Assembly: GCF_019649055.1 (NCBI RefSeq)
Contig: NW_026570313.1
Coordinates: 434,001-498,000, forward strand
Direction of reading: 5' to 3'
DNA length: 64,000 bases
DNA from: Paramacrobiotus metropolitanus
Taxonomy: Eukaryota > Tardigrada > Eutardigrada > Parachela > Macrobiotidae
Part shown: positions 45,538-55,866 of the stretch, in pieces
How the letters are laid out: the number at the start of each line of letters is the position of its first letter
Numbering within the stretch: position 1 is the first letter of the stretch
Notes under the pieces: model-generated
Seen by the model: the letters and a program-made list of their open reading frames with translations, nothing else
Database searches by the model: none
Told to the model about the DNA's origin: nothing
Translations under genes and position numbers: made by a program

Positions 45538-46362
45538 TAGGGTTGTCATCACGTCATCACACGCTATCACAATCACGCCGATTTCCTGTTCCCAATCCCA
45601 TCATGCCGAAGAATTATGGCTGTGATAATGTGATGGGATGAATGATGGGATTGGGATGTGATGGGATGGTTTTTCACTGCCCGAAAATATGTGTTTTAGT
45701 GCCAAAATTTACTGTGCTTCGGTTATTCCGCATAACTTTTCCGCGCAACTAACTTTTTTCCTTTACAAATCAGGCGAGAGCTGCCTGGGGAAAACTTTCT
45801 AAGAAAGACCTTTAGCATTTTGTCATTACGGTACGCTACGTAACTTCTACCACAGTCCATTTCATTTGATTGATGATGCCTTTCTCACTTGTGATAACTG
45901 TCTTTACAACGTTTATACTTTATGTAAACATTAAAACAGTCAAGACCTTTAATAAGTATCACACGCTAGTACACACTTAGTACTGAAACAAAAAGAATAT
46001 TCATAACAAAAACACTTCCTCAATGCTATCCTGGTCGGGAATTGTACCCATCACACATATTGCGTTTCCTCTCTGTATTTGAATAGATAGCCGCTGCCTA
46101 AAAAACTCTTTCGCTCGTTTCTGGCCTGTTGCAGCAGCTATCCCGTTTCCAACCTTATCCACTAACGTCTTAGTACCACATCCCCATGGCCCGTAAATTT
46201 CGAACGCTGCTGCTTTGAGGTAACATTAAAATAAATTTTTTCGGAATATAAATCATTAAATTTTATTTTATTTTCGTCCCACCAATCTCACTATTCCCAT
46301 CACTTCACGTTCCCAATCCCATCACATCCCACCTCAAAATTCACGGTGGGATGACAACCCTA
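45538..46362. mobile_element. 825-bp hAT-like non-autonomous element
   Basis: Ends TAGGGTTGTCATC (45538-45550) and its exact reverse complement (46350-46362), flanked by the 8-bp direct repeat CTTGCTGC (45530-45537 and 46363-46370). Short TIRs starting (C/T)AGGGTTG with an 8-bp target duplication are diagnostic of hAT elements. The subterminal regions are rich in CCCATCAC and GTGATGGGA motifs in both directions. It carries a reverse-oriented LINE tail and no transposase. Confidence 0.85.
46008..46212 (-). pseudogene. LINE 3' ORF remnant inside the hAT-like element
   Basis: The minus strand reads FEIYGPWGCG, ATGQKRAKEFFRQRLSIQ, IQRGNAICVMGT and DSIEE in one frame. It matches the LINE tail at 14.24-14.46 kb closely and the C-terminus of the 51-kb LINE more distantly. 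Only the last 68 or so codons are present. Either the LINE inserted into the hAT element or the hAT element captured it. Confidence 0.7.
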
Positions 46363-46589
46363 CTTGCTGCAGTCAGCAATGCAGAGTTGCCCAAGAGAAA
46401 ATTCTATCGAATTTAGTCTGTTGATAAATTCCTAGCAATCACGCCGTTTCTCGCTTTATGTAGCGTAGCGCCGTAGGCGCATTTATAGTTACATTTATAG
46501 TTACACTCAATAGTTACACTAATAGTTGCTAGGCTTTTTGGTAGGCAGAGTCACGTCAACTCTGATCCTGTGGTGTGAACCTTGCCAGG

Positions 46590-47465
46590 TCCACACCTTA
46601 TACGTGTAACCGTGTTCACTGCATAGTGCATACTCCCCAGTCAATGCAAGCCGACTTTTTGACCTTGTTATACGCCAGTTCCTTGAGCAAGATATCCTGT
46701 ATCTGTATTCAACGATAAAAATTCGATCAGGTCAAAGAACTACGGATAGTAAAACTGGGCCGTGAAACAGCATACAAATGCCCAGACAGGAAAAAACCCA
46801 AAACCAACCAATGACAGAAGGGTTGAGTCATAAGCCCGCCCTGACATCAGTCATTCCACCACGGCCAGTATTGCAAATTCAAGAATTAAAAAAACGAATA
46901 AGTTTAAAATGATTAGTGTAAACCTGGGGAAGCATACCGATATATGCATTGGCTATTACCCAATAAAAAGGAAAAGAACAACGCCCTTTCATGGGAAAGC
47001 ACGAAGAATGGGAAAAGGCTCAAACCACTAACCGACAGTAAACCTGACTTTGGTCTTCGCACTATGCAGCACTTTTTTCCATAGAAGTACAGCGCTTCGC
47101 TACCACATCGATATGTCCTCTACATCCAGTTCACTTGTTCGCCTATCTGGTAGTCTTTCTTCTGTTTGAGATCCGGGACCGTATTCACTCCATTCGACGC
47201 AGCACGACCCTTTGACCTCGTTATACAGTAGTACGTACTACATCGATTGTTTGGGCAGAGTCATTTAAAACGCTAAAAATTCGATCAGCGCAAAGTGTTA
47301 CGGATAGCGAAGCTGGGCAAACGAAGCGTAACGTAGACAGAAAATTTCCGTCTTGTCAGTGTTCTTCAACATCCGGCAGTTGGTATTAATTTATTTAAAT
47401 AAACCGCCTTGAAGAGTGTGCCAAACCAGATTCGATTATAGCATTTTGTTCTTACTAACGCTGGG
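46590..47465 (+). promoter_or_regulatory. Duplicated 5' flank of F2
   Basis: The upstream block of F genes is present twice: at about 46600-46790 (GTGTTCACT, TTTTTGACCTTGTTATAC, AAAAATTCGATCAG, GGATAGTAAAACTGGG) and again at 47143-47350 (TATTCACTCCATTCGACGC, TTTGACCTCGTTATAC, AAAAATTCGATCAG, GGATAGCGAAGCTGGGC). F3 has it at 59497-59590 and the 32-kb remnant at 32185-32340. It is the best candidate for F promoter/5' UTR sequence. Confidence 0.5.
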
Positions 47466-50128
47466 ATGGACGGCAATCCGTTGTATTTTTTCCGGCGTCC
47501 AGTCTCCTGCCCCCGCGTACTCAACAACGGGAACACGGTGCTGGTTGAACGTGACAGTGGTGAATGGTGGCTGGGTTACGTGCAGGACATTGATGGCGAT
47601 CGTATGTTCATTGATTTCGACAGCACCACGGCACCCGCCGGATGGATCCACGCTCGACACGTGCGAGCGCAACGTTTTCTTGATGAGAATGACAAACTGC
47701 TCTTCCGGGTGGACGACGAAAGGGCCGCTACCGGGGGTTGTGACGTGCAGGTGGCGCTGCGCCACACCACGGACGGACCACACATTTTCCACCCGGCCCG
47801 TCTCCTGACACGGATGGCGGCGGCCGGTGATTTGGGCGCGTTCTGCGTCCGACTGGATTACTTGACCACGCCCCAGTATGCCGTGGCGCATCTGTGGCAG
47901 ATTGCCGTCAACATGGACCAGGCGGTGGATGAGCCACCGCTGTTCAAACAAACCCGAGGTCTATACTACCGCAAGTTCACGGTTCCTTTCCAGAATACTC
48001 GTATGATCAGGGAGCTGGATATGGAGGCCATACGAAATTCCATACATCAAGCCGGACAAAGGCCCATCGCGTTACGTGGTGGTAGAAGTTGGATACATTG
48101 TAACACTCATATTGCCTATCGCGCCTTTGTCCGTGTTACTGGAGTGGGTCTCCATTTCGTCTGCGCCCAGTTCTACTCGTACGATGTTAGTGAGCGTGCG
48201 GAATGGGATGAGGCTGCCCTCATAGATGCGTGTACGAAATTCTATCCCGATCCGTCGCTGTCATATGCAGACAAGATGGAAACGAATGATCCTCAACACC
48301 GGCCAAATCCAGGTATGCCCAACGTCCAAAAAGTATGTACTATGTACACAACAGTACTGTAATAGGTTGCATTACAGCGAATAGGTCATAAATTCAGATA
48401 ATTACCTATGTTTTATTTGGTTGATCGGTGATGCCGATGATGTAATCGATAGCCCGTAGTCAGTCTGTGTTCCGAGTTTTGGCTTCTGTGAAGATGAGAA
48501 TGAGGGGACCGAAATCAGGCGGGCACGGTGCTGCTTCGCATCCACGCGTACTTCTTCATTTTGCAATAAACTCGAATGAAAAAGCCGTTGGTTCGTTCGG
48601 TCATTCGTTCGTCTGTTAAGAATCTCACCTTTCCTATAATTCCCTGAGCTGTGTAACGTTTTCGGTTCTACTTCTTTCGGTAGTTGTGCGTCGTGGCGCG
48701 GCGTGTAGCCAAACCATTAGTAACGGAAGCCCGTCACCACGCTTCCGCTTTAGTATGCTAATATTGTTGAAAAAGTTGGTATCGTGATTCGTTCTAGAGG
48801 AAATCACCGGGACAAGCTGGCCCTGTCGATTCCCAATTTTTCGTACACTTAAGCCAGTAGATAGCGCTTAAAGAAGCACATTTCACATAATTATAAGGAT
48901 TTCTCCCAATTTACCTTATAGGCTGGACTTGGACCAAACCCAAGACAGTAGTACCTAATGTTCCGGTAGACAGTTACGGATGGATTGGTGACGTGATACA
49001 TCCGGTTATAGCCGAGATTCTGATTGGTCTGGATCTGCACACTCAAGCTCATATGAAAAGGTAGCGCCAACGAACGATAGGCTTAAAACGGAAGGAGTAC
49101 TCTGTATGTACCTAACAGTGATGTGCTTACCTTTTTCGATAAAGAATACAGTCGGATCGCACAATGACGAGTAGGCTGGCCAAGTAAGAGGTAATGCATT
49201 TCAGAGTGTGCACTTTATGGGGCCAACTGCTATCGGACACTCGTGCCAGCCGTCACGTCGCCATCGATATCTCCGTGGTTAGTCTGACCGAATTGTACCC
49301 ATCCAAGCGCGACGATGTCTACCGCTTCGCATGGGGGTTGAACGAGGCCGTAACGGGCCGCACGGATAGCTTGACGGTGCTGGAAAATGTCCACTGTGCA
49401 AAGCTGACCACTGTGACAACACTGCTGGTGGAGCTATTAACTGCCAAAAAGATCCAGCTGCCCTACATCCTCATCCGAGATGGCAGCACTGCTCATGGGA
49501 TAACCAATTTCCGGGAGAGGTTTGATCCAAGCCGTCCAAAAGACGGTGAACGTAAGTGGCGTTGTTGCGACAAATTGACCAACCTAATGACCATTGGTCG
49601 TCGGCTGGTTCTGAGCAACTACGTCGTGGGAGATATTGTCTGCGAAGCGAGTATGGGATTGCTGTTCTGTGACCGCGAAGACTTTCCCTGGAAGGAAGCC
49701 GGTTTCGTCAGGAGCAGATTGTCTAGTAACCGAAATTGCTTTACGATTCAACATACAATGCTGCATTCCATCAACGGGGATGCCGGTATAATTCGGCAGC
49801 TTCTGCTCGCGGCGGAGATGAGCTGTCCTCCGCTTGACCAGACAGTCTACGATCGCGTGCGCTCCATTCATCGTCACTGGGTGGACAAGCTTCAGTATCC
49901 CGATCGGTGGCGTCCCATTCGCTGCTTCCTGCAGTTGTATGTTGGCGCAAACAGTGGCGCAGGATTTAATGCAATGTGATGTTGTAATGTGTTTGCAGGT
50001 TCAGCCGTCTTGGTCCAGATGGCAGCGTGCTCGATTGGGAGGATGCCGATCTTCGACTGCTGGATGTGTCCAGCCTGTCGAAGCTGGCAGTGTCCAAGAT
50101 TGACGCACATTTTTACGCTGTACCATAA
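47466..50128 (+). CDS. F2: F-box protein with Tudor/SH3-like N-terminus, intact
   Basis: Exons 47466-48312, 48970-49060, 49205-49936 and 49999-50128; GT-AG junctions, matching phases, 599 residues. The N-terminus has GNTVLVERDSGEWWLGYVQD and DGDRMFIDFD (residues about 20-55), the SH3/Tudor-like stretch. The F-box (residues about 290-336) reads HPVIAEILIGLDLHT then RVCTLWGQLLSD and HVAID. The C-terminal region matches F1 along its length, closing with DLRLLDVSSLSKLAV. There are no internal stops. It lies 2.5 kb downstream of M3 on the same strand. With F1 it is one of two copies able to encode a full protein; the role as an SCF substrate adaptor is inferred from the F-box alone. Confidence 0.7.
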
Positions 50129-50743
50129 ACACGCCGAACAATGCTGCAAAAGCAATTGTTCTTCATTTATGTTGTTTTTTTTTACCGGCAAATTAGAGTT
50201 CGGGAAAAAAGTAAGATTTATGGATCAGAAGATAAGACGCGCGTTCTGCGTTATAGCCAATTTCCATACCATCGAATGGGAAACCCACGCTGCAAACCTC
50301 GTTCACTGTCGATTGGTGAACCGCCAAACGTAAAGCCTGTTTTGATGGTGTTTTTATCATTCCGCCGTTTCATAATACGTATATTGCAATTTTACTACTG
50401 TGGGCAAACAGCAACCTTGTGGGTAACCACGGTGTAATGTGTCTTCATTCATTCAACTGGAAAATTTCATCAAATATTCCTGTTTTTCGATTTCCTGTAC
50501 GTCCTTCGTGTCTAACAAAATTTTTATAATTTCCGTACTGCCCGGTATATCATCCGACAGTACGTGTTTCTGTGTGTTAGTAATGTTCCTCTGAGAAGGA
50601 CAATTACATACATTTAGATCGATGTTGAGTTACAAGTTTACAGTTTTCAGAGCGTATTGTAGATTTTTTACGAAATGATTCCCGGTTTTCGTCCCTGGAT
50701 ACATCAGTGCAGTAGAAATCAGTAGTCTTAATAATTTTGGCCG

Positions 50744-50962
50744 ATGGATGAAAGTGCACCAGAGAAACGGTCGCGGATGCCTAGCGGTGTTTTGATGCAC
50801 AAACATTTTGGGCTCAAAGGAAAACGATTAATGGACAGTTGGACACTGAGTCTTTTTTTAATTCAGTGTGCTCACGCAGCGAATTCTAAACCTAAACCGT
50901 CTTTGGGCTTTAAAAAAAAGAAATTTCTACTCGGTTTATTTGGTAATAGCCTGTTCGTATAA
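50744..50962 (+). CDS. Small unassigned ORF between F2 and the LINE
   Basis: A 72-codon frame beginning MDESAPEKRSRMPSG, with a Lys-rich C-terminal third. No relative in the window and no recognised motif. It could be an exon of something else or chance. Confidence 0.2.
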   Translation: MDESAPEKRSRMPSGVLMHKHFGLKGKRLMDSWTLSLFLIQCAHAANSKPKPSLGFKKKKFLLGLFGNSLFV

Positions 50963-51033
50963 GAAGAAGGCTCCCGCGGAACAACCGCAACACCTATCTG
51001 CTACCACTGTACGTAGGTAACTAAGGTAACTAA

Positions 51034-53277
51034 CGCCGCTCCCTCCTCTCGCAACAATACTTAACAGAAATTACCGAAGCCATTCGCGCCTTCCCGAATG
51101 GCTCTGCAGCAGGACCAGATGGGATGAGGCCACAGTATTTGAAAGAACTATTGACTGTGAAAAATCGTGAAGTTGTGAAGAACTCGTGCAGCGCGTTGGC
51201 TGACGTAGTGAACATAATGCTTAGAGTTAGGGGGGAAGTGCCCACCGAGATCACCGACATATTATACGGGGCCAATTTATTTGCCTTCAAGAAAAAGGAC
51301 AGCGGAGTGCGCCCGATTGCGGTTAATTCAACCCTGCGTCGAATTGTATCCCGCATTGTCTCCTTCAAATCGCGTCGTCTAAGCAGCGAACTACAGCCTC
51401 TCCAGTTAGGTTTTGCCACGAAAGGCGGCGTAGAAGCAGCAGTTCATGGTGCGCGCTGCTTTATTGAGAATGCCGTCAAAAGCGACAAAGTTCAAGTCTT
51501 TGTGAAACTGGATGTAAGAAATGCATTTAATTCGCTTGACCGGAATAAAATCCTCAAACCAACGGAGGAAGTTCTACCACTGTACTACCGTTACGTCTGG
51601 CAGTTTTACGGAACACCATCGGTCTTGCTGCATGGCGCCTACCGCATCTCTTCCCAAGCAGAAATACAATAGGGTGATCCCAAAGGCCCGCTATTATATT
51701 GCCTCGCCACCATCAAACCACACCGCCATCTGAAATCAAAATTCCGCGAGAGCTTTTTGGATGACGATGCGCTTGGAGGTGCCCCTGAAGACGTGTACGA
51801 TGATCTATGTACTCTGCAGGAAGCGTTGAAAGATGCCGGGCTGCATTTGAACATCGCGAAATGCGAATTGATAGTGATCTGAGGGTCCGAAACTGATCGC
51901 CAAATGGTAACTAAAGCATTTCTCCAATCGTTACCTGATTTACAGTTGCCTCACTTGAACGAGTTGAATTACCTCGGCGGGCCACTCCACCATGACGCGG
52001 TTGCAGGCACCCTTGCTGTTGAAACGGAGAAGATTGCCAGAATGACACAGCGCTTAACAATGCTGCCTGCCCACCACGCATTGTATCTTTTGAAATGCAG
52101 CATGGGTCCCGTAAGAATGATTTACAGGTTGCGAACTGCGCGGTGCTACCTGCTAGCAGACTTTCTGCGACAGTTCGACAAAATGATCATCGGCTGTCTA
52201 TCGAGAATCACCAATGTGAACATTACCGAAGCTATATGGATGCAAGCGGCACTTCCCGTCGCACAGGGTGGTCTCGGAATCCGGAGCATTGAGAAGCTGG
52301 CCCTTCCGGCCTTTTTGGCCTCGGCTTACTCAGTGGCTAAAATGACTAGCGAGTTAGTGGATTTCGACCCGGAAATTTACTGTCGCGGCGCTACAGATGA
52401 GTGGCAACGAATGAGAAGAGCTGATCTCCTCCCAGCCTTTGAAACCAGAAAACACCAGAAGATTTGGGACGAACCGATCATCCCGGACACGGGGGAAACC
52501 CTACTGGGGAAAGCCCAGTCGGACATGTCAAGTGAAGCCCGCCTTCGAGGTGTGAGCACCAAAGATAACGGCGCATGGATGGAAGCGCTTCCAGCCGCAT
52601 CCCTCGGTAACTTCCTAAAGGACACCACATTCAGAACTGCTGTCGGCCTGCGTCCCGGCGTACCAGTCACCATTCCACACCGATGCAATTGTGGTGAATG
52701 GGCCGATGCGCGAGGATACCATGGCCTGAGTTGTAAAAAAAGCCGGGGCCGGAAGCCCAGGCACAGCTGCATCAATGTCACTTTAAAGCGCGTCTTTGCT
52801 TCCGCCGGTATTGAAACTGAACTGGAACCACCTGGTACTTGCCTCACCAATGGCAAGCGCCCCGACGGAGTGACTATGGTTCCATGGGAACGAGGAAAGA
52901 TGTTGACCTGGGACGCCACATGTGTGTGCACGGTAGTCGTGTCGCACATCGCGGCAACATCGAAGCAAGCGGGGGCAGCTGCCGCGAGCGCAGAGCAGGA
53001 TAAAGTGGCGAAGTATCGGGAACTCACCCGAGATTACCTGTTCCGTGCATTTGGCATCGAAATACTCGGACAGGACGCCTCTCGTTTGGTCACCGAAGTC
53101 GGGAAGATGATACAACAAGAAACAGGCGAGGTACGGGCGACAGAGTTTCTGCGCCATCGGATCAGTATTGACATCCAGCGCGGGAACGCGGCCTCTGTCA
53201 TGGGAACAGCACCAGCATCGGCCAACTTAGACGAAATGTTCTGTGTGATAAGGCCGCCTATATCCGTAGTCGGCTGA
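51034..53277 (+). pseudogene. 5'-truncated LINE: reverse transcriptase, CCHC and restriction-like endonuclease
   Basis: A single frame from 51034 to TGA at 53277, interrupted by TAG at 51670 and TGA at 51880. RT motifs in order: FPNGSAAGPDGMRP (51088), KKDSGVRPIAVNSTLRR (51292), the metal-binding VFVKLDVRNAFNSLD (51498), GDPKGP right after the first stop (51673), and the second Asp pair in FLDDDALGG (51757). Past the thumb region there is a Cys/His cluster CNCGEWADARGYHGLSC (about 52681) and then RPDG with a following WDATC (about 52858-52920). This is the P-D/D pattern of the restriction-like endonuclease found in R2, NeSL and related LINEs. The reverse transcriptase would copy element RNA at a nick made by the endonuclease. 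The N-terminal part and 5' UTR are missing, so it is a dead, truncated copy. Confidence 0.8.
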
Positions 53278-53575
53278 GGCTGTGTATTCAGTACAATTCT
53301 TTCACTTTTATAAACTTGAGACTGTATTTTATCGCCAAATTGAATCAGTAAAGTATTAAGTGGTAAAAAAAACTAAGGTAAGTATGGCGTTAAGGCAAGC
53401 GGTACCCTACATATGGTCCCCTTGCGCTTATTAGTTTTTTTTTCTGAATTTTTGGAAACCTTCCCAGCAACGGATAGTCAACATCAAGATCTATGATAGA
53501 GCAGCATAATTTCTTAATTGGTTGAATTGGGAATATTTGTACCGGGGTCGAAGCTAAAAACTCATTCCTCATCAA

Positions 53576-53821
53576 GTGACAACCTTGGACTCGCACCCTT
53601 ACGCAGTGGAACCCGTGGGAACCCGAGCGGCGGATGGACGGATCTTCATCAGTGAACGAAGCTTCGCTTTCCTCATGGCCTGTTTATGGAATGAAATTAA
53701 GCTTCTCAAGGAGTCGTACGATTCTATCAGACGATTCGAGTCGTGTCTGGACTCCGTAAAACGGATGGATTTAAAGTGGACCGATTGTTTTATTCATAAA
53801 GATCTCAGATTCTTACTCTGA
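53576..53821 (+). other. Exon-like fragment with RSFAFLMA-LWN motif, copy 1
   Basis: The frame reads ISERSFAFLMACLWNEIK in its middle. A sister segment lies at 62646-62756 (LSDRSFAFLMAHLWNQLQ). Both lie downstream of an F gene (F2 and F3), so this is a conserved part of the duplicated unit and may be an exon of a third gene or a remnant. The frame here stays open to a TGA at 53821. Confidence 0.45.
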
Positions 53822-54179
53822 CACTTATTGCCGGATATCTGATAATTGTTTTCTTTTTGTTTGTGTTTTACGAGCTGCCGCTGCGGCAGCATATTCTTCA
53901 ACGGTAGTTTACTACCTTGTGCAGGATATTCCTGATCGTTGTAGACGTTAAATTGAGTAAACAAACAAACAAACAACCATTATTTTGTAATAACCGCTTA
54001 ACTCATTGTAAAACAATGTATCAAAATATGTAAGAGAAATCTTGTTGGTAAACTGCAACAGTTAAACTGGCTACAGATCCACCGCCTCCTGATACTGCTG
54101 AACGCCAGCTTTGACCGTTGCGCAGAGTCAATAATACCTGTATGCATACGCTAACAATTTATCGTAATATTGCTGCTTA

Positions 54180-54305
54180 CAAGCTAAATATTTCCATTGA
54201 GTTATTCGCCCAAATACCAGACGCATATCGTTTTGTAGAGAAAAATCAGCTCTGTTAAGCAGTATTTTTTATAGCGGGGCGGTTTCCATAGTTATCATTT
54301 AAAAT
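54180..54305. repeat. Left inverted terminal repeat of the DIRS-like element
   Basis: Starts CAAGCTAAATATTTCC and pairs with 59083-59208 over about 125 bases with few mismatches. Confidence 0.85.
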
Positions 54306-54565
54306 GAAAGTTAAGTGTTACTTAGCTAATGTTAAATTGGCGCAATTTACGTATTCCTGTACTGTTGTTTCCCTGTTCATCCGGCACCGGCAGCATGGTG
54401 CCGTGTGCATCTTGCCTTTTCGTGCGTTACAGCTAATTTTCACTCGCATTTGCGTTTTTGCTACATTCATGCTGTTGCGGTTGAATTTATTTGCGGAATT
54501 TCTGAACGGTTCTCAGAAGTTAATCGGTTTTGTTAATTAACGGTTCTCAGAAGCAGTGTCGCATA

Positions 54566-55866
54566 ATGCCACCGAAGAAGAAGCCTAACCACAATCCGAG
54601 CCCAAGGAAAACGCGCTCTGGCGGGGGCACCAGGGGAGGCCGGGCTCCTCAACTCCAAACGCGTCCCAGTCGAAAACGCGACCGATCACAGTCTCCCGCT
54701 CCTACAGTCAAGTCAAAGGTTGTAGTGGTAGATCAACCGGCCCCCGATCTGCAGACTGTGATGGTGCGACAGGACCAACAGCAGCGACAAATTCAGCAGC
54801 TCCTGGATATTTTCACACCGCTGGCCACCAGGGAGCTTGGGGTTCTCCGTCCGATTTCTCCCGCGACTGCATCTGTCATCCAGATTGAGTCGCATCCGGA
54901 CGGAAAGAGGGACGTACACCACAGCAGAGAAAGCAGTGGACGCGAAAAATCGCGCAAACACCGCCGACGAAGAGGTAAGAGCAGCAGCTCCAGAAGCCGC
55001 TCGTCGTCTCGCAGCCGCTCCCCCGCCCGCCCGCCAATTTTCGACCGCCTGGGTCCGCATCCCGATGGGAATCGAAGGAGCGGACACCGAGCATCATCGT
55101 CCACGCGTAATGCTTTGCTGGACCGGGCCAAGCACCTGCCAGCCGTTCCCAGCAGGGTTCGCCGACGTCTAGCGGACCCATCACGGTACGTCGACTTTGA
55201 TTCCTTGCTACCGAAAAATCGGGTGGAAAACCGAAGCACGGAGGCTCCAAGCTGGTCATGTCTAGAGGCCACGTGGTGCTGAAGCCAAATGAGGTCCGTG
55301 TAGTCGTGGACTCCTTCACCTCTTGGATCCGCGCGTTCTCCGTGTTTCTGGCTTACCGCGTCACAATCATGCCGGAGCTAGCAACGGCGTTGGCTAAATA
55401 CCAGGATCTCATTGCGGCGTACGTCGACCGGGGGGTCCCGACCGCCCATTGGCTCGAGTATGACCGGCAATTCACATCGCTCATGAGCAGCCACCCTCAA
55501 GAAATAGATATGTGGGCGCGACAGCACGATGACACGTACGCCGATTACATTCAAAACGGGGTTACCGAGGAGGCCACCAGCGACAGCGCTAACGAATGCC
55601 GAATGAAGAAGACGGCTGCAGCGACGGACAAATGCCGAAACTGCGGGGAACTGGGGCATTACATCGCTCAATGTAAGCAACCACGCCACGGCCAAGCCGG
55701 ATACGTCCCGCCCTTTCGACCAGCCCTGGCAGCGGGGGGCGAAGTCTGCCGCAACCACAATTATGGCTACTGCACCGAGCCTTGCAAACACCGGCGTCTT
55801 CACGTCTGCGAGCACTGCCGGGACAAAGAGCATAAGGCGCCCCAGTGCAAGTCCGGATCTCGCTGA
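54566..55866 (+). CDS. gag: Gag of the DIRS-like element, two frames
   Basis: The first frame starts at ATG 54566 with a basic MPPKKKPNHN head. It has a Ser/Arg-rich stretch (about 54940-55030) and then DPSRYVDFDSLLPKN, after which the signal changes frame. The second frame is read from about 55220, with an ATG at 55258, and carries a helical capsid-like part and the zinc knuckle CRNCGELGHYIAQC (C-x2-C-x4-H-x4-C) at about 55632. A second Cys/His-rich module (CRNHNYGYC to CEHC and HKAPQC) lies at about 55747-55855. One missing A in the run at 55214-55218 would explain the shift; programmed frameshifting there is the alternative. Gag binds and packages element RNA. Confidence 0.7.

Noticed and set aside
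54793-55319. Several ORFs antisense to the DIRS Gag
   Set aside because: The plus strand carries the zinc knuckle and RT in the expected order; the minus-strand frames have no domain.
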